Shown here: positions 8,638-16,150 of the stretch, piece by piece
Layout: every line of letters begins with the position of its first letter
How positions within the stretch are numbered: the first letter of the stretch is position 1
DNA from: an uncultured Dorea sp.
GTDB lineage: Bacteria; Bacillota; Clostridia; Lachnospirales; Lachnospiraceae
Direction: 5' to 3'
Assembly (NCBI GenBank): GCA_910584265.1
Contig: CAJTZE010000059.1
Location: 1-18,430, forward strand
Length of the DNA: 18,430 nt
Notes under the pieces: generated by a model
What the model was told of the DNA's origin: nothing
The model's database searches: none
What the model saw: the letters and a program-made list of their open reading frames with translations, nothing else
Translations under genes and position numbers: made by a program

Positions 8638-9669
8638 ATGTTTAGGAAAGAAAAGAAAATCAAAAAGATTATATTGCGGGCTGTTAAGATCGGGGTTGGC
8701 AGCAGTGTGGCGATTGCAATTGCATCGATGATGGAGCTGGAGCAGATTGCACCGGCAGGGACCATTGCGCTGCTTACCCTTATGTCTACAAAATGGGATA
8801 CGGTAAGACTGTCTGTTTACCGGATTCTTTCTTTTTTTATAGCAGTTCTGCTGGCGGGAATTATCTTTAATTTTATTGATGACGGCTGGCTGGGCTATGG
8901 CCTGTATGTATTTGCAAATGTACTGATTGCCGGGATGCTGGACTGGATGGGGACGATTTCGGTGAATGCCCTTGTTGGCGTGCATTTTCTGATGAACGGG
9001 GAGTATACGGTAGAATTCGTGCGGAGTGAGCTGATGCTTGTGGTGATAGGTGTTATCATTGCGCTGATCATGAATTTATTCAATGACGACCATAACCGGA
9101 GGCAGGATATCATTGACGGAATGCGTTATGTGGAGTATCAGCTTCAGGGAATCGTCGGAGAACTGGCGCTGTATCTGTCTGGTAAACCGATGCGGCAGAA
9201 TGTATGGCTGGACATGCGGGCGCTGGAGGCGGAAATCCAGGAATATGTGAAGGAGGCGCAGGAGTATCAGGAAAATACCTTCCAGTCCCACCCGGGATAC
9301 TACATAGATTATTTTGAAATGCGATACCAGCAGTGTAAGATCCTGCACAATCTGCACTCGGAAATGCGAAGGGTCCGCTCCATGCCGGTGCAGGCTCATG
9401 TGGTTGCGGAGTATCTGCTTTATATGAAGCCGTATGTGGTTGAGGTGAATGTGCCGGAAAAACAATTAGAGGAGCTGGAAAGGCTTTTTGAGGATATGAG
9501 GCGGGAGAGGCTTCCCAGAACCAGAGAAGAATTTGAAAGCAGGGCAATACTTTACCATATTCTGATGGACATTGAAGAGTTCCTGCTGACCAAGAAAAAA
9601 TTCGTAGACAGTCTGGACGAACAGAAGCTTTTAAGATACTGGAATGCAGAACGCAAGGCGGAAAAATGA
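8638..9669 (+). CDS. Aromatic acid exporter family (DUF939/ArAE_1) membrane protein
   Basis: A 343-residue protein. The N-terminal ~145 residues contain about four to five hydrophobic segments in the FUSC/aromatic acid exporter style (RAVKIGVGSSVAIAIA..., ISFF-type helix near residues 65-80). A charged, largely helical cytoplasmic part of about 195 residues follows, matching the known ArAE_1 plus ArAE_1_C layout (YgaE/UPF0421-like). The family is linked to efflux of aromatic acids by weak evidence; the substrate here is unknown. The start ATG follows a strong AGGAGG at 8628-8633; an upstream in-frame TTG at 8581 is ignored. It stands alone on the plus strand, divergent from the HAD gene and convergent with the XRE gene. 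Confidence 0.85.
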   Translation: MFRKEKKIKKIILRAVKIGVGSSVAIAIASMMELEQIAPAGTIALLTLMSTKWDTVRLSVYRILSFFIAVLLAGIIFNFIDDGWLGYGLYVFANVLIAGMLDWMGTISVNALVGVHFLMNGEYTVEFVRSELMLVVIGVIIALIMNLFNDDHNRRQDIIDGMRYVEYQLQGIVGELALYLSGKPMRQNVWLDMRALEAEIQEYVKEAQEYQENTFQSHPGYYIDYFEMRYQQCKILHNLHSEMRRVRSMPVQAHVVAEYLLYMKPYVVEVNVPEKQLEELERLFEDMRRERLPRTREEFESRAILYHILMDIEEFLLTKKKFVDSLDEQKLLRYWNAERKAEK

Positions 9670-9703
9670 CAATTCGAGGACAAATCATAACTGTTCGAGG
9701 ACA
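9669..9703 (+). repeat. 21-bp-spaced direct repeat, copy 1
   Basis: ACAATTCGAGGACA at 9669-9682 and ACTGTTCGAGGACA at 9690-9703 are direct repeats (12 of 14 identical) whose starts are exactly 21 bases apart. A related pair with the same spacing and orientation lies at 18078-18112. The site is in the gap between the convergent DUF939 and XRE genes. Two readings are open: transposase-binding repeats left from an IS21-type element end, or a two-helical-turn regulator site such as LytTR proteins use. Confidence 0.6.
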
Positions 9704-9732
9704 TTTCAACAAATTAGTCAAAAAATATGATA

Positions 9733-10065
9733 CTATTTACTAAAGTGTTGATGGAATAATTTTACATATTCAAGGAAATATTGTTTTTCCTGAATCGTCA
9801 TCAAATCAATATAAAAACTAATTTCATTTGTAAGAGAGGATGAATCACTATCCGTCTGGCGGAACAGATCGCACAGCAGATCTTGAAGGCCCACATCCAA
9901 AACATCGGCCAGCATATAGAGCCGGTCAAGACTTGGAAGGGCATTGCCGTTTTCAAGACGGCTGATAAAGCTGGTTGATACACCTGCCTTTTCTGCCAGC
10001 TTTTCCTGAGTTAGATTTGCATTTTCACGTGCCTGTTTGACGCGGAATCCAATTTCTTTTCTCAT
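9733..10065 (-). CDS. XRE-family transcriptional regulator
   Basis: A 110-residue protein with an HTH_3/Cro-C1 domain at residues ~8-63 (TQEKLAEKAGVSTSFISRLE is the helix-turn-helix; NGNALPSLDRLYMLADVLDV completes the fold). A short C-terminal tail of about 40 residues (NEISFYIDLMTIQEKQYFLEYV) may mediate dimerisation, as in SinR/ImmR-like regulators. The ATG at 10065 has AGGAG a few bases upstream on the minus strand. It is divergently placed 101 bases from the lanthipeptide operon, so it probably represses that operon and itself; this is inference from position. Confidence 0.88.
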   Translation of the reverse strand: MRKEIGFRVKQARENANLTQEKLAEKAGVSTSFISRLENGNALPSLDRLYMLADVLDVGLQDLLCDLFRQTDSDSSSLTNEISFYIDLMTIQEKQYFLEYVKLFHQHFSK

Positions 10066-10082
10066 GACGACTCCTTTCGATG

Positions 10083-10142
10083 TCAGTTTATCAGTTTGGC
10101 AGAATGATTTGAAATAACTAATAAGCCTGGATATTTACTAAT
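10083..10142. promoter_or_regulatory. Candidate divergent operator/promoter region
   Basis: The 101-base gap between the XRE gene and the operon holds two short direct-repeat pairs: TCAGTTT at 10083 and again at 10091, and ACTAAT at 10117 and again at 10137 (within ATAACTAATAAG and ATTTACTAATTTG). These are plausible XRE binding half-sites. TTGGCA at 10096-10101 with TAATAA 17 bases on could be the operon promoter, but the match is weak. Confidence 0.35.
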
Positions 10143-10166
10143 TTGCATATACGGCGGGAGAGAAGG

Positions 10167-10718
10167 ATGGAGAAAAGGGTAATCAGCATGGAGGCGGTGA
10201 AGCTGGCTCTTAACAATATAGAGGAAACAGGACTTGATAAAAAAGAGGTTCTGGCAGATAGTATAACCTGGCTGTACGATAGATATTACGAAACCAAGAA
10301 CAGGAAGTACCTGGAACAGGCGCTTCGGAATATGCAGGCGTATATCCAGCTTGGCTATCCCTATGAAGAGGAGGAGGAATTATTTGACAGGATTCTCCGC
10401 CTGCTGGGAGTTAAGAGAATACAGGTGATGTTTCTGGATGAGAGATATACGAAGACGGTTAAGCTTAACAAGCATCAGGTTAGAAGCATGATCGGCAAGT
10501 GGAATCCGCACATTCACTCTATGACTATTAATTCCGTGATTGAAGATGTGATGGATAAGGTAAAGTATGAGAGGGAGGGTGTCTACACCTACCGGAGCGG
10601 CCAGAGGATTAGCAGGGGAAAGGGAATTCCGAAGGATGAGTACCGCTTGATCATATACGGACATAAAGCACAGTTCTTTGATATGGGGCAGGGATTGTAT
10701 TATACGATAGAAAAATAA
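10167..10718 (+). CDS. Unrecognised 183-aa protein, first gene of the lanthipeptide operon
   Basis: I do not recognise this family. The protein is soluble, with no signal peptide or membrane segment. The N-terminal half (to about residue 80) is helical and acidic, with a TPR-like flavour (SITWLYDRYYETKNRKYLEQALRNMQAYIQLGYP broken at the usual spacing). The C-terminal half (about 85-183) is basic and strand-rich, with a glycine-rich turn (RSGQRISRGKGIPKDE) and a short YGHKAQFFDMGQGLYYT ending. The start is set at ATG 10167 with GGGAG six bases upstream; ATG 10188, with AAAGGG eight bases upstream, is an alternative. It lies 21 bases before the response regulator and is co-oriented with it, so it is likely co-transcribed. 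A role as regulator or accessory factor of the system is only a guess. Confidence 0.75.
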   Translation: MEKRVISMEAVKLALNNIEETGLDKKEVLADSITWLYDRYYETKNRKYLEQALRNMQAYIQLGYPYEEEEELFDRILRLLGVKRIQVMFLDERYTKTVKLNKHQVRSMIGKWNPHIHSMTINSVIEDVMDKVKYEREGVYTYRSGQRISRGKGIPKDEYRLIIYGHKAQFFDMGQGLYYTIEK

Positions 10719-10739
10719 TGGCAGGATGGGAAACGGAAG

Positions 10740-11462
10740 ATGTTTAAGATTGCAGTTATTGATGATAGTAAAGAGATGACTGAGGTTGTAAGAGAGATTG
10801 CAAAGATGCAGGCAGAAGAATCCGGGATAGAGTCGGAGATTATGATCAAGACCTATACGGATCCGGAGGCATTTCTGGATGATCTGAAGGAAGGGAGATA
10901 TTTCCATATATTTATTCTGGATGTGGAGATGCCGGAGATGACAGGAGTGGAGCTGGCAGATAATATCAGGGAATTGCAGAAGGACGGATATATTATCTTT
11001 CTGACCTGCCATCCGGAATTTGCCATTCAAGGATTTGAACGGGACGTTTTTCAGTATATCTTAAAAAGTGATATGGAGTTCCGGCTTCCGGCTGTATTGG
11101 AGCAGGTGTTTGAAATTTGTGTACGGGAGCATACCGAGTATTACCTGATCGCGAACCGGCACCGGATGGAGAAGATAAGGTGCGGGGATATCATCTATGT
11201 GAAAAAGGAAGGAAAGAATTGTATCCTGTATACAGAAGGGGAAGAGCATTATGACAGAAAGACGATGGATCAGGTAAGACGGTTTCTGGAGCCGATAGGG
11301 TTCATCTGTATCGACAGAGGCAGGATTGTAAATATAGAACATATCTTGAAGATAGAAAAGAATGAGGTATATATGGACAATGATGCTGTTCTGGAAATCA
11401 GCAGAGCCAATATCAAGAAAGTGAAGGAGCAGGTTACAGAATACTGGGGAGAATGTATATGA
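10740..11462 (+). CDS. LytTR response regulator (AgrA-like)
   Basis: A 240-residue two-component response regulator. The receiver domain occupies residues 3-120, with the acidic pair Asp8/Asp9 in VIDDS, the phospho-acceptor Asp61 in IFILDVEMPEMTG, a Thr in IIFLTCHPE and a lysine in YILKSD. A LytTR DNA-binding domain follows at about 140-235 (YYLIANRHRMEKIRCGDIIYV...FICIDRGRIVNIEHI...). LytTR regulators such as AgrA, ComE and PlnC bind two direct repeats about 21 bases apart and control peptide-pheromone and bacteriocin genes. The ATG follows a GGAAACGGA segment. Its stop overlaps the kinase start in ATGA (11459-11462), so the two are translationally coupled and form a pair. Confidence 0.95.
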   Translation: MFKIAVIDDSKEMTEVVREIAKMQAEESGIESEIMIKTYTDPEAFLDDLKEGRYFHIFILDVEMPEMTGVELADNIRELQKDGYIIFLTCHPEFAIQGFERDVFQYILKSDMEFRLPAVLEQVFEICVREHTEYYLIANRHRMEKIRCGDIIYVKKEGKNCILYTEGEEHYDRKTMDQVRRFLEPIGFICIDRGRIVNIEHILKIEKNEVYMDNDAVLEISRANIKKVKEQVTEYWGECI

Positions 11463-12766
11463 GCATATGGGAACTGCTTCAGGTCGTATTGACGGCATTT
11501 GAAATAGGGATGTGTCTCTGGCTGTGTGATGCTCTGGTTTATAATGGGGAATTTATAAGAGACAGAAAAGGGTATTTGGCCGGGAGTATAGTTCTGTTGA
11601 CTTTATCCGTGATAGGGAATCGCCAAGATACATTTTTCTCATGGATAATGTTTGTTGTTCAAATTGTCTGTGTCTGGCTTGTGCTGAGTTTAAGGAAAAG
11701 GGAGAATAAAGCACTGTGCTTTGCAATGATATTTGATTATCAGCTTATTGTTACGCTGCTGGATTTGGCGTTGTCCTTTTTTGCTGTAAGCTTTTTGGAT
11801 GATCAATTTTGGAATAAACTGTATTATGGAGTAGGGGCAGGAAGAATATTTGTATATTTTCTATCGAGGAATGTCTTACTTGTGATTTGCCTGTCGCTTC
11901 AGATGCTGCGAAAGAAATATCATTTCCATATCGAGGATTACAAGGGAGTATTATTTTCTGTAGGGATAGTAGGTAGTGTTTGGGGCTGGCTATTGTTGAG
12001 AACGTTAGTTGAACAGGGAGATTATGTAGGACTAGAAGGTAGTTTCCAGATAATAACCTGTTTGCTAATACTCTTAGTGCTTATGGCAATTGAACTTAGA
12101 AGTACTCATATAAAAACAACAACCAAACTATTGCAGATGAAGAATGAATTGCTAGAACAGAGTTATAAGGATATGCAGAAGCTATATATGAATAATCAAT
12201 ATATCTTCCATGACTTTAAGCATCACATGATTCTGCTTAAGAATTATCTGAACAATAGGGAATACGGGAAGGCATCTGCATATTTGGAAAAGATAACGGA
12301 GCCGATAGACAGGATGGGGCATTACATTCATACAGGATGTGATGCGTTAGACTTAGTGCTGAATATCAAGAGAAATGAGGCGGAACAGAAGGGAATTCGT
12401 TATCTGGTAGAAGCGGATAGGGAAATACACACGAATATTCATGAGACTGATTTGGGAAACATCTTTTTTAATTTACTGGATAATGCCATAGAGGCCTGCG
12501 AGAAAATGGAAGGGCAGGATAAATGGATCCGGGTTGTGATAAAGAAGAAAAATCAAATCTGCATTATGAAGGTAGAAAATAGTATTGAGAAGCCGGTAAT
12601 GATGAAAGATGGAGAATATGAGACAGAAAAGGCAGACAAAGATCGTCATGGCATTGGCTTGAAATCAGTGGAAACCAGTGTAAAGCAGTATGGAGGCGAT
12701 GTGAAGTGGAACCATACAAAGGACAGATTTACTGTGGTAATCACATTCTTTGGGAATGGATTATAG
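11459..12766 (+). CDS. AgrC-like GHKL sensor histidine kinase
   Basis: A 435-residue membrane kinase. The N-terminal ~215 residues form about six hydrophobic segments with short loops, the layout of AgrC/PlnB-type peptide-pheromone receptors. A linker helix (KTTTKLLQMKNELLEQSYKD) leads to the phospho-acceptor region YIFHDFKHHM, with the histidine at about 251. The HATPase_c_5 (GHKL) domain has the N-box FFNLLDNAIEACEK and the G-box RHGIGLKSVETSVKQYGG. The start at 11459 is chosen because GGGGAG ends 7 bases before it and it overlaps the regulator stop; ATG 11453 is too close to that site. AgrC-class kinases sense extracellular cyclic or linear peptides. The next gene, 16 bases downstream, encodes the small lanthipeptide precursor, the obvious candidate ligand. 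The gene is visibly more AT-rich than the LanM gene. Confidence 0.94.
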   Translation: MSIWELLQVVLTAFEIGMCLWLCDALVYNGEFIRDRKGYLAGSIVLLTLSVIGNRQDTFFSWIMFVVQIVCVWLVLSLRKRENKALCFAMIFDYQLIVTLLDLALSFFAVSFLDDQFWNKLYYGVGAGRIFVYFLSRNVLLVICLSLQMLRKKYHFHIEDYKGVLFSVGIVGSVWGWLLLRTLVEQGDYVGLEGSFQIITCLLILLVLMAIELRSTHIKTTTKLLQMKNELLEQSYKDMQKLYMNNQYIFHDFKHHMILLKNYLNNREYGKASAYLEKITEPIDRMGHYIHTGCDALDLVLNIKRNEAEQKGIRYLVEADREIHTNIHETDLGNIFFNLLDNAIEACEKMEGQDKWIRVVIKKKNQICIMKVENSIEKPVMMKDGEYETEKADKDRHGIGLKSVETSVKQYGGDVKWNHTKDRFTVVITFFGNGL

Positions 12767-12782
12767 ATAAAAGGAGGAGGTA

Positions 12783-12938
12783 ATGGCAATGCAGACAGAG
12801 GATAGATGCATGGAATTAACTGGTGACTTGTTTCAGGAGTTTGAGGAAACCAGAAAACTGACAGAGAATGAGGATGATGTAACATATAGCACATGGTCTA
12901 GAGCATGTAGTTCATTCTATACAATTATCTGCTGCTAA
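12783..12938 (+). CDS. Class II lanthipeptide precursor (LanA-like), 51 aa
   Basis: A 51-residue peptide just downstream of the kinase, with a strong AAGGAGG at 12771-12777; ATG 12789 (third codon) is an alternative start. Residues 1-33 are an acidic, Met/Glu-rich leader without cysteines except Cys9 (DLFQEFEETRKLTENEDD at 15-32). The C-terminus TWSRACSSFYTIICC holds the modification sites: Thr37, Ser39, Cys42, Ser43, Ser44, Thr47, Cys50, Cys51. By analogy with lacticin 481 and salivaricin A, rings Thr37-Cys42, Ser39-Cys50 and Ser43/44-Cys51 are expected, installed by the LanM encoded 84 bases downstream. Two features are odd for the group: there is no GG/GA/GS cleavage site between leader and core, and the Glu/Asp before the first ring cysteine is Ala. 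The mature N-terminus therefore cannot be placed. It may be the signal sensed by the upstream kinase, an antimicrobial, or both. Class assignment is firm from context; function is inference. Confidence 0.85.
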   Translation: MAMQTEDRCMELTGDLFQEFEETRKLTENEDDVTYSTWSRACSSFYTIICC

Positions 12939-12948
12939 TTTCCAAATC

Positions 12949-12985
12949 AAAGGGCGAAAGTGTCTGTGCTTTTGCCCTTTTTCTG
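12949..12985 (+). terminator. Read-through terminator/attenuator between precursor and synthetase genes
   Basis: A 12-bp stem (AAAGGGCGAAAG at 12949-12960 and CTTTTGCCCTTT at 12969-12980, one G-U pair) with an 8-base loop is followed by two more T and then TCTGTT. It starts 10 bases after the precursor stop and ends 42 bases before the LanM start. A partial terminator here would give more precursor than enzyme message, a common arrangement in lantibiotic operons. It may also protect the 3' end of the short precursor transcript. Confidence 0.85.
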
Positions 12986-13022
12986 TTATACAGGAAATTA
13001 TCAAGAAGGAGAATTTTTTGCT

Positions 13023-16000
13023 ATGAATAAGAAAGCATCCTATTTGTATGAAAGACAATTCTATCCTGTTTCCGGACAGCTTCGTCCAGACGCTAAGAAG
13101 CAGGAGTTCTGGACGAAGAATCTTGGGGCGGAGTTCTTTTCCCGGGTATGTGCACATATTCCAGAGGTACAGGCTTATATCCAGAACCGGGGTTATGATG
13201 TGCCCGGAATATCAGACGAAGTTTTGCCGCCAAAGGGAATGGAAGAAAATAGCCAGAGAAACATTAGAATTATCGATAAATTTATACAGACGCATCAATC
13301 AGCACAATTTGCTTTGTTTTACCGGGATTATCTCCGGCTGGGGCTGGATTATGATAAGACGCTTCAGGAGGCGCTGCATAGAGCGCCGAAGCTGTGCGGC
13401 AGTTATTTGTGTTCTCTCCTGCGGAAATTGGAGAATATCTGCATCCGGACTCTGATTTATGAGCTTCACATGTGTAAGAGCAGGGGAGAACTGAAAGGTG
13501 AAAATTGTAAAGAAGAATATGAGTTTTTCTGCCGGAGGATTATAAGTTCCGAATGGAGAGAGAAGCTGGAAGAGAAATATCCTGTATTAAAGCGAAGTAC
13601 GTATGAGGTGATTGCGGGCTGCGGCAGGCTTTATCTGGATGCATTAGACCGATTAGAAACGGACAGGGAAGAGATTCAGATGCTTCTGTGCGGAGGACAG
13701 CCCTTTGCGCATGTGAAAAATATAACCGGAGATATTGCGGATTCCCACCGGGGCGGACAGAGTGTGCTGAAGGTTCATCTGGACAATGGATGTACGGTTA
13801 TATACAAACCCCATCCGATCGACAATGAGGAGAATTTTGATAAGCTGGCGGATTATGTGGGGAAATCCTGCGGCATACCGATGCAGGGCATGCCGAGAAT
13901 CTGCCGGGCGGATTATGGATGGGAGTGCTGCGCTAAGAAGAAGGACTGCGGGAGCGGGGCGGAGGTCAGACGGTTCTATCAGAGAATTGGAGTTTATATT
14001 TTCATATTCTATCTGCTTGGGACAAATGATATCCATGAGGAAAATGTAATTGCCTGCGGGGAATATCCGGTGATCGTGGATTTGGAGAACATTCTGGGAA
14101 TGCCTGAGAATACGGAATGCAGCAACATGATGGAGCGGATGAAGCTGTATCTGCAGACCTCTGTGCTTTACTCAGGAATGCTCCCCGCCGCAAAATGGCG
14201 GCAGGATGGGAAAACGATAAATGTCAGCGGAATCGGAGGCGGAGAAAAAGCCCGGCTTCCTTTCAAGATTCCGGTAATCGCAGGGGCCGGAACCTCTGAT
14301 ATCAGGATTGTATATCAATATCCTGAATTAGAACCGGTGCAGAATACGCCTGTATATCAGGGGAATCCGGTCAGTCCGGAGCAGTACGAACAAGAAATTC
14401 TGGATGGATTTACCAAAGCATATCGGTTTGCAATGGAGCATTCCGGGCAGCTAGAGGGGCAGCTGCAGAGCTTCAGGCGTGCAGAGAGCCGTTATCTTCT
14501 GACGGATACCCAGAGATACTCCATGTGCCTGAACAGCTCCTATCATCCGTCGCTGATGAGAGACGGCGGGGACAGACAGCTATACCTGTATACCATGTGT
14601 TATGGAAGAGATTTGGAAAAACCGGGCGTGCTGGAAATCATTCAGAGTGAAACAGCGGATTTGTCGAAGCATGATATTCCTTATTTTTATTTCCGGGGCT
14701 GTGACAGGCATCTGTATAATTCGCAGGATAAACCGGTGAGAAATTATTTCCGACAGACAGCATACGGACTGATGACCGGCAGGCTGCGGGGGCTCTGCGA
14801 ACCGGATAGGAGGCATCAGGCGGAGCTGATCCATATTTCGCTGAATATTCAGAAGGAGATACAGGTAAATGGGAAGCTTGCCGGAATGCCGGAATCTGGC
14901 CGGGATGTTCCGGCAAGAGAAGAATATCTGGAGCTGGCGGAACGGATGATGGAGAAAATTCTTGACAGGGCAGTTTATATAGGAGAAGAACCGGGCTGGT
15001 ATGTGGTAAATGTGGCGGCATTTGGCGCGGAGGGCTGGCAGATAGAACCTATGCACATGTATCTGTACGGAGGTGTGATGGGAATTGCGCTTCTGAGCCA
15101 TATGCTGGAAAAACATACTGGAAGGGAAGGGTACGCGGCTTTGAACCGGACGCTGGATAAACAGTTATTTTCCTATACCGCCCAGCTGGAGGAAATGAGA
15201 CTTAAGAGCTTGCGTCTTGGAATCTATAACGGAGAAATGTCTATTGTATACGGATATCTCTGCCTGTACAGGCTTACAGGAGGAGACATTTATCTGGGAT
15301 ACGCGTGCAGGCATGCAGAGCTGGTTCTTCCGGCGGCCGGCAGGGAGGAAAACTGCGACCTTCTGGACGGGCTGGCAGGCGTTATCTGGGGAATGCTGAT
15401 GCTGTATGAAATAACTGGGAAAGTGCGTTATCTGGAGGCGGCAAGGGAGGCGGGAGACCGCCTGCGCAGGAAAGCATGCCACATGGAAGAAGGGGCAGGA
15501 TGGCTGATCAATGGAGAAGAAAGGCCGCTGTTAGGGATGTCCCATGGAAATGCCGGAATAGGCGCGGCATTGGCAAAACTGTATGCTGTTACGAAAGAGG
15601 AATCGTATTATGAACTGCTTCGGGAAGCTCTTGCATATGAAAATCATTATTATTCGGAGGAGCTTCAAAACTGGCTGGATTTCCGGGTAAAGGATGAGGA
15701 AGAGCGGGGCAGGACGGATACCGCCGCATGGTGTCATGGAGCAGGCGGAATCTTAGCATCCCGGCTTATGATGAGAAGAATGGTAGAGGAAGACCTGAGG
15801 GAAACTATAGAACAGGACATAGAAAGAGCCGGAAGGAAATTAAAGGAACAGTGCCTCAGAGAAGGGATGTGCCTGTGCCATGGAAGCTGCGGGAACGTGC
15901 TGCTTCTGATGGAGTATAACAGCGATTTACAGGCAGTAAAGGATTATGATGCATATATCCGGGGAAAGCTGTTGGAGGATACCTATACATTTCTGGCGCA

Positions 16001-16103
16001 GGAGCAGTACAATCCCGGCCTCATGAATGGATTTGGCGGAGTGGTGTATTATCTGTTGAAGCAGTATGACAAAAGCCTTTTCAATGTACTGAAACTGGAC
16101 TAG
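13023..16103 (+). CDS. lanM: Class II lanthipeptide synthetase LanM
   Basis: A 1026-residue bifunctional enzyme that phosphorylates and dehydrates Ser/Thr of the precursor and then cyclises them with Cys. The N-terminal dehydratase (DUF4135, about residues 75-620) has the lipid-kinase-like residues: Lys262 in VIYKPH, Asp336/His338/Asn341 in NDIHEENV, and Asp353/Glu355 in VIVDLENIL. SYHPSLMRDGGDRQ near 505-518 is the usual downstream segment. The C-terminal LanC-like cyclase (about 680-1020) has GMSHGNAGIGAAL, WCHGAGG with zinc ligand Cys904, and LCHGSCGN with zinc ligands Cys952 and His953. All recognisable active-site elements are present, so it should be functional. ATG 13023 has AAGGAG at 13006-13011; a GTG-started extension from 12960 would begin inside the attenuator hairpin and is rejected. 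No LanT transporter-protease, LanP or LanFEG follows, which is unusual. Product identity depends on the 51-aa precursor upstream. Confidence 0.96.
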   Translation: MNKKASYLYERQFYPVSGQLRPDAKKQEFWTKNLGAEFFSRVCAHIPEVQAYIQNRGYDVPGISDEVLPPKGMEENSQRNIRIIDKFIQTHQSAQFALFYRDYLRLGLDYDKTLQEALHRAPKLCGSYLCSLLRKLENICIRTLIYELHMCKSRGELKGENCKEEYEFFCRRIISSEWREKLEEKYPVLKRSTYEVIAGCGRLYLDALDRLETDREEIQMLLCGGQPFAHVKNITGDIADSHRGGQSVLKVHLDNGCTVIYKPHPIDNEENFDKLADYVGKSCGIPMQGMPRICRADYGWECCAKKKDCGSGAEVRRFYQRIGVYIFIFYLLGTNDIHEENVIACGEYPVIVDLENILGMPENTECSNMMERMKLYLQTSVLYSGMLPAAKWRQDGKTINVSGIGGGEKARLPFKIPVIAGAGTSDIRIVYQYPELEPVQNTPVYQGNPVSPEQYEQEILDGFTKAYRFAMEHSGQLEGQLQSFRRAESRYLLTDTQRYSMCLNSSYHPSLMRDGGDRQLYLYTMCYGRDLEKPGVLEIIQSETADLSKHDIPYFYFRGCDRHLYNSQDKPVRNYFRQTAYGLMTGRLRGLCEPDRRHQAELIHISLNIQKEIQVNGKLAGMPESGRDVPAREEYLELAERMMEKILDRAVYIGEEPGWYVVNVAAFGAEGWQIEPMHMYLYGGVMGIALLSHMLEKHTGREGYAALNRTLDKQLFSYTAQLEEMRLKSLRLGIYNGEMSIVYGYLCLYRLTGGDIYLGYACRHAELVLPAAGREENCDLLDGLAGVIWGMLMLYEITGKVRYLEAAREAGDRLRRKACHMEEGAGWLINGEERPLLGMSHGNAGIGAALAKLYAVTKEESYYELLREALAYENHYYSEELQNWLDFRVKDEEERGRTDTAAWCHGAGGILASRLMMRRMVEEDLRETIEQDIERAGRKLKEQCLREGMCLCHGSCGNVLLLMEYNSDLQAVKDYDAYIRGKLLEDTYTFLAQEQYNPGLMNGFGGVVYYLLKQYDKSLFNVLKLD

Positions 16104-16120
16104 ACTAGACGTAGGATCCC

Positions 16121-16150
16121 GGGCAGAAACCTGTCGTTGGGTTTGTGTCC
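16121..16150 (+). terminator. Imperfect hairpin after LanM (weak terminator candidate)
   Basis: GGGCAGAAACC (16121-16131) can pair with GGTTTGTGTCC (16140-16150) over 11 positions with one G-U and one mismatch, around an 8-base loop. It begins 18 bases after the LanM stop. No T-run follows directly (AAAGTTGATTTT), so termination may be Rho-dependent or inefficient. Part of it overlaps a short direct repeat shared with 18093-18106. Confidence 0.4.
16127..16140 (+). repeat. 14-bp direct repeat flanking the AAA-ATPase gene, left copy
   Basis: AAACCTGTCGTTGG here and AAACCTACCGTTGG at 18093-18106 match at 12 of 14 positions in the same orientation, 1966 bases apart. They bracket the AAA-ATPase/PD-(D/E)XK gene and its terminator. 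They may be duplicated borders or chance; the right copy also overlaps the 21-bp-spaced repeat. Confidence 0.4.

Noticed and set aside
12960..13022. N-terminal extension of LanM from a GTG at 12960
   Set aside because: The GTG lies inside the hairpin stem and no ribosome site precedes it, whereas ATG 13023 has AAGGAG at a workable distance.
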